Notes: generated from the sequence alone by a model not told the origin. 8,704 nucleotides of DNA from Bacteroidales bacterium (GCA_031262005.1 JAISIO010000051.1:1-8704); one strand, 5' to 3'; shown: positions 1 to 6,816, numbered from the stretch's first letter. Translations and numbers: made by a program.

Positions 1-2355
1 TATCACCACACCATGTTTGAAATGTTGGGCAACTGGAGTTTTGGCGATTATTTCAAAAAAGAAGCAATTGCATGGGCGTGGGAATATTTGACCGAAATAC
101 TGAAAATAGACAAAAGCTGTTTGTATGTTACCGTGTTTGAAGGCGACAAAACCGACGGAACGGAATTTGACAGCGAAGCATTTGAATTGTGGAAACAATA
201 TGTACCCGAATCGAATATTTTGCTTGGCAATAAAAAAGATAATTTTTGGGAAATGGGCGATACCGGACCTTGCGGACCTTGTTCGGAAATTCACGTAGAC
301 ATTCGTTCTGCCGAAGAAAAAGCTCAAAAACCGGGACGGGAATTGGTAAACAACGATCATCCGCAAGTGATTGAAATCTGGAATTTGGTATTTATGCAAT
401 TCAACCGTAAGGCAAACGGCAGTCTTGAGCTTTTGCCTGCCAAACACGTTGATACTGGTATGGGTTTTGAGCGTTTGGCAATGGTGGTGCAAGGCAAACA
501 ATCGAATTATGATACCGATGTGTTTCAGCCTATTATTCAAAAAATTGCCTCAATTTCGCAGTCGGTATATGGCGAAAATGCACCGAAAGATATAGCAATG
601 CGTGTAATTGCCGACCACATTCGTACCATTACCTTTTCTATTACCGACGGACAATTGCCGTCGAATGCCAAAGCGGGTTACGTTATTCGTAGAATTTTGC
701 GCCGTGCGGTGCGTTATGGCTACACATTTTTAGGACAGCATTCGGCGTTTATGTACAAATTAATTCCTACGCTTGTAGAAAGTATGGGAACTGCATACCC
801 CGAACTGAAAGCGCAACAAACGTTGGTGGAAAAAGTAATTAAAGAAGAGGAAGAAAGTTTCTTACGTACACTCGAAACGGGTATCCGTTTGTTGGAAAAA
901 AACCTTCCGCAAAACGGAATTGTATTAAGCGGCGAAGTTGCATTTACGTTGTACGACACGTACGGATTTCCGCTTGATTTGACGGAATTGATTTTGCGTG
1001 AAAAAGGTATGTCGGTCAATACTGAGGAATTTAATGCCGAAATGCAAAAACAAAAAGAACGCGCTCGCAATGCAGCTGCGGTAGAAACGGGCGACTGGAC
1101 GGTGCTTGCCGAAGGCGAATCGCATTTTGTGGGTTATGACACACTTTCGAGTACTGCCAAAATTATTCGATATCGCAAAGTAACGCAAAAGAAAGAAGAA
1201 TTGTATCAACTTGTGTTGAATCAAACGCCTTTTTACGGCGAAATGGGCGGACAAAGCGGCGATAGCGGTGTACTTGTTTCGAAAACTGAAACTATACATA
1301 TTATAGACACAAAAAAGGAAAACGGCTTAACCATTCATATTTGCAAAAAACTTCCTGCCGATGTTGAGGCTTCATTTACCGCTGTGGTAAATCAGGAAAA
1401 CCGCCGTGCAATAGAAAATAATCACACGGCTACGCACTTGTTGCACGAGGCTTTGCGCGAAGTGCTCGGCACACACGTGGAACAAAAAGGTTCATTGGTA
1501 ACAGCCGATTATTTGCGTTTCGATTTTTCGCACTTTCAAAAAGTAACACCCGAAGAATTGCGTGCCGTAGAATTGCTTGCCAATCAAAAAGTGCGTCAAA
1601 ATATTCCTTTGGAAGATATGCGTGAAATGCCGATTGCCGATGCCCGAGCAATGGGAGCAATGGCACTTTTCGGCGAAAAATACGGCAACACGGTGCGGGT
1701 TGTAAAATATGCTTCGTCGGTGGAACTCTGCGGAGGAACTCATGCGCAAGCCACAGGGCAAATAGGACTTATTCGCATTGTTTCCGAATCGAGCATTGCG
1801 GCAGGAGTGCGCCGTATAGAAGCGGTGAGTGCTGCAAAAGCCGAAGAAATGCTGAATGCGCAACAAGACACACTGCGCGAAATTCGTGAAATGTTCAACA
1901 ATGCGCCGAATGTAATAGCTGCCATTAAAAAAACTATTGACGAAGATGCTGCCCTGAAACAGCAAGTTGAGCAATTTACGCAGGAACGTATTGGAATAAT
2001 TGTTGCCGAAATGGTACAACAAGCGGAGGAGAAAAACGGTGTAAAACTCATTGCTCGCCGAGCAGATATTCCGGCAGATATGCTGCGAAGCATTGCTACG
2101 CAATTGCGTGCAAAATTTGCCGACAAAAAATTTGCGCTTATTCTTGGCTCTATTCTCAACGACAAACCTTCGATTACCGTAGCACTGAGCCAACCAATGG
2201 TTGATGCAGGCTTGAACGCCTCGAACATAGTGCGCCAAGCGGCAAAAGAAATTGATGGTAACGGTGGCGGACAAGCGTTTATGGCAACTGCCGGCGGAAA
2301 AAATGCGCAGGGAATTGATACGGCTATTGCTAAGGCTGTGGAATTATTATTTTGA
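1..2355 (+). CDS. alaS: Alanine--tRNA ligase (AlaRS), 5'-truncated by window edge
   Basis: Cytoplasmic class II aminoacyl-tRNA synthetase that charges tRNA-Ala and hydrolyses mischarged Ser/Gly-tRNA-Ala. The frame is open from base 1 and reads YHHTMFEMLGNWSFGDYF, typical of the AlaRS catalytic core, so the ATG at 13 is internal and the true start lies upstream. In the 784 residues present, TGPCGPCSEIH is at 88-98 and the class II motif 3 GMGFERL at 153-159. The editing-domain HTATH is at 475-479 and its partner CGGTH at 577-581. These supply the zinc-binding/editing His, His, Cys and His residues, and the 102-residue spacing equals that remembered for E. coli (H564 to C666). A glycine-rich C-Ala (DHHA1) segment, GNGGGQ, is at 753-758. 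From the E. coli numbering about 85-90 N-terminal residues are missing. No frameshift was seen; the stop is TGA. Confidence 0.97.
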   Translation, partial: YHHTMFEMLGNWSFGDYFKKEAIAWAWEYLTEILKIDKSCLYVTVFEGDKTDGTEFDSEAFELWKQYVPESNILLGNKKDNFWEMGDTGPCGPCSEIHVDIRSAEEKAQKPGRELVNNDHPQVIEIWNLVFMQFNRKANGSLELLPAKHVDTGMGFERLAMVVQGKQSNYDTDVFQPIIQKIASISQSVYGENAPKDIAMRVIADHIRTITFSITDGQLPSNAKAGYVIRRILRRAVRYGYTFLGQHSAFMYKLIPTLVESMGTAYPELKAQQTLVEKVIKEEEESFLRTLETGIRLLEKNLPQNGIVLSGEVAFTLYDTYGFPLDLTELILREKGMSVNTEEFNAEMQKQKERARNAAAVETGDWTVLAEGESHFVGYDTLSSTAKIIRYRKVTQKKEELYQLVLNQTPFYGEMGGQSGDSGVLVSKTETIHIIDTKKENGLTIHICKKLPADVEASFTAVVNQENRRAIENNHTATHLLHEALREVLGTHVEQKGSLVTADYLRFDFSHFQKVTPEELRAVELLANQKVRQNIPLEDMREMPIADARAMGAMALFGEKYGNTVRVVKYASSVELCGGTHAQATGQIGLIRIVSESSIAAGVRRIEAVSAAKAEEMLNAQQDTLREIREMFNNAPNVIAAIKKTIDEDAALKQQVEQFTQERIGIIVAEMVQQAEEKNGVKLIARRADIPADMLRSIATQLRAKFADKKFALILGSILNDKPSITVALSQPMVDAGLNASNIVRQAAKEIDGNGGGQAFMATAGGKNAQGIDTAIAKAVELLF

Positions 2356-2399
2356 CAGTATTTTCAGGAGTAACGGTATATCAATTTGACCATTAGATC

Positions 2400-2470
2400 A
2401 TTTAATTTCTCCGGATTTTAAGTTTTGCATCTGCGTTTTATTTGGGAGAAACTTCGCCGGAAATTAAATT
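2400..2470. repeat. Imperfect inverted repeat at the convergent alaS / phosphoesterase junction
   Basis: Left arm 2400-2414 (ATTTAATTTCTCCGG) pairs with right arm 2457-2470 (CCGGAAATTAAATT), with a two-base bulge and a 42-base loop. The right arm is inside the last codons of the minus-strand phosphoesterase gene. It lies where a bidirectional terminator would be expected, but no T-run follows either arm and the loop is long, so a terminator role is only a possibility. Apart from this arm, the 82 bases between the two stop codons (2356-2437) show no gene or other signal I can support. Confidence 0.3.
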
Positions 2471-4081
2471 AAGCGTAGCTCCTAATTGTATATCAAAGTC
2501 ATCAAAGTTCTTTAACAGTATTTTTCCATTGTTTTGTATAGTGCAGGCACTACCGCTTTGCGCAACAACGGTAAAACCATCAAGAGTACCACCGTTTACA
2601 ACAAGTTGCCCACCGTTTTGAATGGTTATTACGCTGCAATCCAACGCTGTTATATTCGCAGTTACCGTGAGTGTTATGCCGTTTTGTATGGTAATATTGC
2701 CCGACTTATCTTGGGCTATATTCCATGTTTGTGTGCCGATTGTTGTACTGGGAGTAGTAAGCGACGGTATACACTCCTTTACTATTTTGATTTCATCGAG
2801 AAACTCACTAACTCCATTGTTTGCTTTGTACGTAGTAATAGTAATATTATCGGAAGAAACCGATATGTTACTGAAAGCGAAACCAACAATACCATTCCCC
2901 ATTTTTACATTAGCAGCCCATTTTCCTGTAATATGATCAGTATTAGTCGCTGCTGTAGCTGTAGCGCTCAGTGGCATCCATTTTAAACCAAAAGCACCAT
3001 TGGTAAAATACATTGTACCTTGCTGCACATTGAAAATCCCTCCTGATTTTCCATTTGAGTTGACGGTAGCAGTAGTAGAAGTAACGTATTTTATAGCTTC
3101 CTGTACTACATTTCTGTCTTTTATTGGTCCCATTACATCGTGCACATGTGTATGCCCTTGCAATGCCAAATCTATATTTAATTCATCGAATAAATCAGCT
3201 ATATTAGAATTGTGAACACCGGAAATCTTACTTGTGTATGTAGGTATATGATAGTATACAATACGCCATTTGATATTGGGGTGTGCCATAATTTCGGTTT
3301 CCATCCACGTTTTTAAGTTATTGAAATAAACAGAGTCTAACGATGCTTCACGACGATGACATCGTTGGGTATTGATAGCAAAGAATTGAGCATCGCCATA
3401 AATAAAGCTATAGGTGCTACCGGTAGTGTCAAACGATTCATTCTGCACGTTAAAGTGTTTGTGAAAAAAATTATTGTGTATCACATCGTGATTGCCCATT
3501 ACCGGAGCTAAAGGCTTTTTTTGAATCTGATTAGGTTGAAATTCAAAGAATTTTTTCCAACGCTCTAACATTACAGTCTCAGCCGAACTTTCATCTCGAC
3601 CCACGTCGCCACAATGCATCCAAAAACTCGCATTCGGATTTATTATATTTGCGGCATTGGTTTGTGGTTGAAGATTTTCTTCGGCATGTGCATCGGTTAC
3701 ATAGATAAATGAAAAAGGTACTTTGTTTTCAGGTGCCGGAGCTGTTGTAAATGTAGCAATAGTCGACCATAAATTTGTTTTCCCCACTCGAAACGAATAG
3801 GTCGTATTGGGCGATAAATCAGCAACAACAGCTTTATGCACATTTTGATTGGTAGTTGCATTTGCAGTTTTAAATGGCGTTGTGAATGAATTTGGATTTG
3901 TAGTTGCTCCTATCACTATTTGTACCTGTTCGTTTGTTGTGTTCAATGTTGTGAACCAATTAAACGCCATTTCGGTTGTGGGATTTTTTGGTACATTTAT
4001 TACAATATTATAGGGCGTTTGTGAAAATGTTGCCATGTGGCTCAACAATAGAATATTCCATATAATTAAAATTTGTTTCAT
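2438..4081 (-). CDS. Secreted calcineurin-like metallophosphoesterase with N-terminal Fn3/PAP-like domain
   Basis: Predicted exported phosphoesterase of 547 residues; the substrate is unknown. A signal peptide (MKQILIIWNILLLSHMATFSQ) is followed by a beta-sandwich resembling the purple acid phosphatase N-terminal/fibronectin III domain (~24-114). The metallophosphoesterase core is ~122-365. Metal ligands can be read in order: D130-x-H132, D159 in GDV, N197-H198 in GNHD, H278 in YYHIP, and H310/H312 in GHTH. The classical purple phosphatase GDxxY tyrosine is absent (GDVGR), so this is calcineurin-like rather than a true purple enzyme. The C-terminus (~437-547) has three TIQN strand repeats (464, 486, 514), suggesting a short beta-solenoid; no typical T9SS sorting domain is seen. 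I chose the ATG at 4081, 5 bases after the upstream stop. A GTG at 4090 would add three residues and overlap that stop by four bases. It is the last gene of the minus-strand unit. Confidence 0.9.
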   Translation of the reverse strand: MKQILIIWNILLLSHMATFSQTPYNIVINVPKNPTTEMAFNWFTTLNTTNEQVQIVIGATTNPNSFTTPFKTANATTNQNVHKAVVADLSPNTTYSFRVGKTNLWSTIATFTTAPAPENKVPFSFIYVTDAHAEENLQPQTNAANIINPNASFWMHCGDVGRDESSAETVMLERWKKFFEFQPNQIQKKPLAPVMGNHDVIHNNFFHKHFNVQNESFDTTGSTYSFIYGDAQFFAINTQRCHRREASLDSVYFNNLKTWMETEIMAHPNIKWRIVYYHIPTYTSKISGVHNSNIADLFDELNIDLALQGHTHVHDVMGPIKDRNVVQEAIKYVTSTTATVNSNGKSGGIFNVQQGTMYFTNGAFGLKWMPLSATATAATNTDHITGKWAANVKMGNGIVGFAFSNISVSSDNITITTYKANNGVSEFLDEIKIVKECIPSLTTPSTTIGTQTWNIAQDKSGNITIQNGITLTVTANITALDCSVITIQNGGQLVVNGGTLDGFTVVAQSGSACTIQNNGKILLKNFDDFDIQLGATLNLISGEVSPK

Positions 4082-4086
4082 AATTC

Positions 4087-4965
4087 TCACTTTTTCATAA
4101 ATGTAAACTCGGAAATTTGTTCATTCGCATCATACAGTTTAAGCAGATACACACCTTTTGTAAAAGAACTTACATCAATAGTGTCTCTATACGTTTTACT
4201 GTACACTTGTCGCCCTGTATTATCCAAAATTTCGATTCGCACTATTGCGTTATTCACGCAAGATATATGCAATATATCACTAACCGGATTCGGAAACACC
4301 GTGCAATTATCAGCTTGTATTGTTTGTGCAGAAGTTGCATAATAACATTCTGATATATCAGGATTTTTATAAACTAATTCATTGTTTTGAGAGAAACATA
4401 ATAATACAGAAGCTGAACCCCTAACAGGATATAATCCAGAGTAGAGCCATCCAATATTTTCTACAAATGTTTCCTGCCTCCCCCATTTTGTTTTAAAAAT
4501 CAAACGTTTTTTAAACTGATTGTTTACCAAAACAGAATCACTCTGTATAACATATACGGTTTCCATATCTATTTCTGGTGTAGGAAATAGGGATACTCCC
4601 ACCGGAATTTCAAACACATCTCCTTGTTTCAACGAAAAGTCATATAAAAGGATTTCTTCTCTATTGTCATCCCAGTACGATGGGAAAAAATATGTTTTTT
4701 GGTTTTCTTCTCGCATTAAACCTTCAAAAAAACGTTCCGAATGTTCTTTATCTCGGTAACAAAAAAGTTTTTTATACGTTTTTTCATTAAAAACAGAATC
4801 ACCATCGAAGAAACAATAATCTGTTCTATAACCTCCATCTTCTGTGTTAATAAGAATTGCCGTACTCCACGCACTATTTTCATTCACAATTGTATTCGTT
4901 GTTTGTGCATTCGCCTGTAAAGTCGCAAAAACCGCAAGCAATAAAATTAAAATTTTCGTTTTCAT
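4087..4965 (-). CDS. Exported protein of unknown function with T9SS type A sorting domain
   Basis: I do not recognise the main body (~22-215) of this 292-residue protein. It begins with a clear Sec signal peptide (KTKILILLLAVFATLQANA, likely cut after A20). The middle is rich in aromatic and acidic residues and contains GDSVFNEKTYKKL (55-67) and LLYDFSLKQGDVFEIPVG (106-123). This pattern is familiar from uncharacterised secreted Bacteroidota proteins. Residues ~222-292 form a type A T9SS C-terminal domain, with the opening FPNPVSDILHI, the middle NTGRQVYSKT and the ending KGVYLLKL...F.KK. The protein is therefore expected to cross the outer membrane by T9SS and be released or anchored at the surface. 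It is the middle gene of the minus-strand unit, with an unusually strong ribosome binding site that overlaps the preceding stop. There are no catalytic motifs I can name. Confidence 0.88.
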   Translation of the reverse strand: MKTKILILLLAVFATLQANAQTTNTIVNENSAWSTAILINTEDGGYRTDYCFFDGDSVFNEKTYKKLFCYRDKEHSERFFEGLMREENQKTYFFPSYWDDNREEILLYDFSLKQGDVFEIPVGVSLFPTPEIDMETVYVIQSDSVLVNNQFKKRLIFKTKWGRQETFVENIGWLYSGLYPVRGSASVLLCFSQNNELVYKNPDISECYYATSAQTIQADNCTVFPNPVSDILHISCVNNAIVRIEILDNTGRQVYSKTYRDTIDVSSFTKGVYLLKLYDANEQISEFTFMKK

Positions 4966-4970
4966 AATCC

Positions 4971-4978
4971 ACCTCCTT
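4971..4978 (-). promoter_or_regulatory. Strong Shine-Dalgarno overlapping the upstream stop codon
   Basis: On the minus strand the sequence reads TAAGGAGGTGGATTATG. AAGGAGGT is an eight-base match to the complement of the 16S 3' end and ends 5 bases before the ATG at 4965. Its first two A's belong to the TAA stop of the S74 gene (4977-4979). This supports the ATG at 4965 and suggests termination-reinitiation coupling between the two genes. It stands out because most genes here, and in Bacteroidota generally, lack a Shine-Dalgarno. Confidence 0.8.
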
Positions 4979-6194
4979 ATTTAGTCAATATCATTTGTTT
5001 AGTTTCACTTGCTGCACCATCGGCAAGCAATACATAGCTATAAATACCAGCCGAAAGTGCGCCTGCTTCTATTTCAATAGCAACAGTGCCTCGTTCGGTA
5101 ATGGTTATACATTGCACTTGCATACCTTGCATATTGTAAACACATAGTTGCACTTGTTGAATGTGCTGTGGCACATAGCATGTAACCGTTGTACGTTCAT
5201 TAAACGGATTGGGTGCGTTTTGGTAAAGTGTTAGTGTTTCTATTTTAGCATTATTGGAAAGGCGCATTTCTTGGATTGCAGGGATTTCTCCTGATTTTAG
5301 AATATTAATTGTTTCTTTACTTTCAAGTTTTTCTTGTAAAGTAACTATCATTTTTTGTTGCTCTTTTATTGCCTCAACCAAAATAGGTATCATAGCAATG
5401 TAATTCACATTATAATACTCGTCTGCTTCATCGGGTGCTTTAACCAATTCGGGAAATATTTTTTCCAATTCTTGTGCAACAAATCCAAAAGTTGGTTTGC
5501 TTACGGTTTCCCTTTTTGATGTTATTTGCAAATCTTTTGTATTGTCAATATAACTATACATTTTTCCATTCACGAGCATCAATTTTTCAAGTGGTGACGG
5601 TATTTGTCGTATATTTTCTTTCAAACGCTCGTCCGAAGGAGAATAAAGGTATCGAAAATAACCATCTCCCACCGCATATGTACTTGTTCCAATCGTAAAA
5701 TTATAAGTGCTGCAATATAGTTGGGTTGCGCTATATTGATTATTCCAATCAATGTTAATATCGTCCCAAGTTCCCGAAAATCCCGAGAAAATTACTTTTC
5801 CCTCTACATGTAATTTTTGAAGTGGATTGGTTGTCCCGATTCCGAAATTTCCATTATTTTTTATCACCACGCTGTTCCAATTAGTAATCGCACTTCCTGC
5901 CGTTCCCGAAGGTGCTGTTCTAAATAGTATATCACCGTTACCGGCAAAACTCATTAAACTCGCAGCACCTGTTTGTAGACGATAATATCCATTATAAAAA
6001 CGAGTGTTACGGCAAATTTCTTTATCGTACCCACCGTCATAAAATGTCCAAATATCGCCAATTTTAAGTTTTGAGGCATGGTGTGTTGAAGGATCGCCTC
6101 CTATTCCTACATACCCATTGCTTGCTACTTTCACTTGTGCAAATCCCATGCTTGCTACAAACACCAGATGTAATAAAATTGTAAATTTTTTCAT
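4977..6194 (-). CDS. Tail-fiber-like protein with S74 intramolecular chaperone domain and T9SS sorting domain
   Basis: Predicted surface/secreted protein of 405 residues. The signal peptide is at 1-20 (ending MGFAQ). The passenger at ~21-183 contains the GYVGIGGDPS (28-37) and GNFGIGTTNPLQKLHV (115-130) motifs common in phage-type fiber and tail-spike proteins. An S74 peptidase/chaperone domain spans ~184-295. It starts with SDERLKENI, where S187 and K192 have the five-residue spacing of the Ser-Lys dyad used for self-cleavage in endosialidase-type tail spikes. It continues with FGFVAQELEKIFPELV (236-251) and NYIAMIPILVEAIKEQQKMI, ending in a likely trimeric coiled coil (~270-295). Residues ~323-405 are a T9SS type A domain (LYQNAPNPFNERT start, GIYSYVLLADG near the end). 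S74 domains normally help trimerise a beta-fiber and are then cut off. This is the first gene of the minus-strand unit, behind a good Bacteroidota promoter. The molecular target is unknown. Confidence 0.92.
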   Translation of the reverse strand: MKKFTILLHLVFVASMGFAQVKVASNGYVGIGGDPSTHHASKLKIGDIWTFYDGGYDKEICRNTRFYNGYYRLQTGAASLMSFAGNGDILFRTAPSGTAGSAITNWNSVVIKNNGNFGIGTTNPLQKLHVEGKVIFSGFSGTWDDINIDWNNQYSATQLYCSTYNFTIGTSTYAVGDGYFRYLYSPSDERLKENIRQIPSPLEKLMLVNGKMYSYIDNTKDLQITSKRETVSKPTFGFVAQELEKIFPELVKAPDEADEYYNVNYIAMIPILVEAIKEQQKMIVTLQEKLESKETINILKSGEIPAIQEMRLSNNAKIETLTLYQNAPNPFNERTTVTCYVPQHIQQVQLCVYNMQGMQVQCITITERGTVAIEIEAGALSAGIYSYVLLADGAASETKQMILTK

Positions 6195-6226
6195 AAATAA
6201 GAACTTTTTTTAGATTAGTAATTCTA

Positions 6227-6257
6227 CAAAAGTAGTCTATAAAACATTAGAAGTCAA
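6227..6257 (-). promoter_or_regulatory. Bacteroidota-type promoter of the three-gene minus-strand unit
   Basis: Reading the minus strand, TTG (6257-6255) is followed by 20 bases and then TACTTTTG (6234-6227). This matches the Bacteroidota housekeeping pattern TTG-N(19-21)-TAnnTTTG. Transcription would begin near 6220 and give a leader of about 25 bases before the ATG at 6194. No Shine-Dalgarno is present in that leader. Confidence 0.72.
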
Positions 6258-6267
6258 TGTTTTTGAG

Positions 6268-6285
6268 TTTTTTTTTTTTTTTTTT
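6268..6285. repeat. 18-base T homopolymer (A18 on the transcribed side)
   Basis: An uninterrupted run of 18 T sits about 10 bases upstream of the TTG element of the minus-strand promoter, roughly -48 to -65 from its predicted start. It is by far the longest mononucleotide run in the window. On the minus strand it is an A-tract in the position of an UP element. Length may be unreliable in sequencing. Confidence 0.9.
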
Positions 6286-6335
6286 GAATCTTTGCAAGGT
6301 ATTCAAATTCAATTACTTAGCAAAACAACGCTTTT

Positions 6336-6358
6336 CCTCAGAAAGGCGGATTTTGAGG
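6336..6358. other. Possible hairpin in the divergent intergenic region
   Basis: CCTCAgAAA (6336-6344) can pair with TTTTGAGG (6351-6358) around the loop GGCGGA, with one mismatch or bulge. An overlapping alternative pairs CGCTTTT (from 6330) with AAAGGCG (6343-6349), so the two structures exclude each other. No T-run follows, so it is not a standard terminator. The surrounding stretch 6286-6360 shows no reading frame I can support. Confidence 0.3.
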
Positions 6359-6362
6359 GCAG

Positions 6363-6407
6363 TTTATCTTCGGGTTTGATCATTACGTGATTTATCTTCA
6401 GCTTTGA
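6363..6407 (+). repeat. Two 17-base direct repeats, period 28, upstream of the antitoxin gene
   Basis: TTTATCTTCGGGTTTGA (6363-6379) and TTTATCTTCAGCTTTGA (6391-6407) match at 15 of 17 positions. They are separated by an 11-base spacer (TCATTACGTGA), so equivalent bases are 28 apart. The second copy ends 23 bases before the TATTTTTG promoter element of the downstream genes. The position suits a regulator binding site, but duplicated filler DNA is equally possible. Confidence 0.6.
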
Positions 6408-6438
6408 CTATTAAACCTAAAATTATTATGTATTTTTG
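6404..6438 (+). promoter_or_regulatory. Candidate promoter of the antitoxin / purM transcript
   Basis: TATTTTTG at 6431-6438 fits the TAnnTTTG -7 element exactly. The nearest upstream TTG (6404-6406) is 24 bases away, longer than the usual 19-21, so the upstream element is weak. Transcription would begin near 6445, just before the Shine-Dalgarno at 6451. This argues against a translation start at the in-frame TTG at 6404, since that codon would lie in the promoter. Confidence 0.5.
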
Positions 6439-6450
6439 CGCTAACGAAAT

Positions 6451-6456
6451 AGGAGG
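6451..6456 (+). promoter_or_regulatory. Shine-Dalgarno of the antitoxin gene
   Basis: AGGAGG lies four bases before the ATG at 6461 and fixes the start there rather than at the TTG 57 bases further upstream. Spacing is slightly short. It is one of only two strong Shine-Dalgarno sequences in the window. Confidence 0.7.
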
Positions 6457-6460
6457 AGTT

Positions 6461-6691
6461 ATGACGGAAATAATACTAAAAAATAGAGTAAGTAAGCAAA
6501 AATTACATTCTATTGAAGGGTTCCTGCAAGCACTGAATATTGATGCCGAGATAAAAAATACAAGCAGAAGAGAGGTCTCAAAAACAATAGCCGAACAAAA
6601 AGATCCTTTTGCAGATGTTTTTGGTATGTGGGCTGATAGAGAAATTGATGCTAAAACATTGAAAAAACAAGCTTGGGGGATTGAAGAATGA
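6461..6691 (+). CDS. VapB-like antitoxin of a PIN-domain toxin-antitoxin pair
   Basis: Small acidic/basic protein of 76 residues, MTEIILKNRVSKQKLHSIEG at its start. The C-terminal stretch DPFADVFGMWADREIDAKTL (48-67) followed by KKQAWG resembles the 'FG(I/M)W-x-D-R-x-I-x-x-x-x-L-R/K-x-x-A-W' tail of short antitoxins paired with PIN-domain toxins, which wraps the toxin. The N-terminal half would be the dimerisation/DNA-binding part, but I cannot identify a specific fold (AbrB, RHH or other). The call is strengthened by the next frame, which starts in an ATGA overlap and opens like a PIN domain. The antitoxin frame itself is intact, so it appears to be an orphan antitoxin, probably autoregulating its own promoter if still functional. 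Confidence 0.72.
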   Translation: MTEIILKNRVSKQKLHSIEGFLQALNIDAEIKNTSRREVSKTIAEQKDPFADVFGMWADREIDAKTLKKQAWGIEE

Positions 6692-6816
6692 ATAATTTAG
6701 TGCTCTGTGATACAAATATTTTTATTGAAATTTTCAAGAAAAATGAATTTATCCGTTCTGAATTAAATACAAAAGATTTTCGATGTATTCCAAATTTGAA
6801 ATTATATCAAATATAA
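6688..6816 (+). pseudogene. Truncated PIN-domain (VapC-like) toxin remnant
   Basis: This 42-codon frame overlaps the antitoxin stop as ATGA and begins MNNLVLCDTNIFIEIFKKNE. That is the first strand and helix of a PIN ribonuclease, with D8 as the first catalytic aspartate and E14 nearby. Full VapC toxins are about 120-140 residues and need three or four acidic residues. Here the frame ends after FRCIPNLKLYQI, so the second half of the active site is absent and nuclease activity is not expected. There is no room for the missing ~90 codons, because purM begins 4 bases after the stop. The simplest reading is an internal or 3' deletion that joined the toxin head to the purM leader, with the junction somewhere around 6765-6800. 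Confidence 0.75.

Noticed and set aside
1492..2274. Long 260-codon open frame on the minus strand inside alaS
   Set aside because: It lies wholly within the conserved AlaRS editing and C-terminal region, its product is low-complexity in Cys/Phe/His/Asn without family motifs, and it has no promoter or ribosome site. It is an antisense shadow.
4977..6194. Prophage tail-fiber gene and therefore a prophage
   Set aside because: The S74 domain is phage-type, but the protein has a signal peptide and a T9SS sorting domain and there are no other phage genes nearby. It is a bacterial surface protein.
6336..6358. Rho-independent terminator
   Set aside because: The stem is short with a bulge and neither side is followed by a T-run in the right orientation. 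No gene ends immediately upstream of it.
6363..6407. CRISPR array
   Set aside because: There are only two 17-base copies with an 11-base spacer and no cas genes; this is far outside CRISPR dimensions.
6404..6460. Upstream extension of the antitoxin from an in-frame TTG at 6404
   Set aside because: The extra 19 codons run through the candidate promoter element TATTTTTG, while the ATG at 6461 has AGGAGG in front of it and gives a normal antitoxin length.
6195..6460. Insertion sequence or attachment site explaining the accessory genes
   Set aside because: I found no transposase or integrase fragment, terminal inverted repeats or target-site duplication in the gap, and no tRNA gene in the window.
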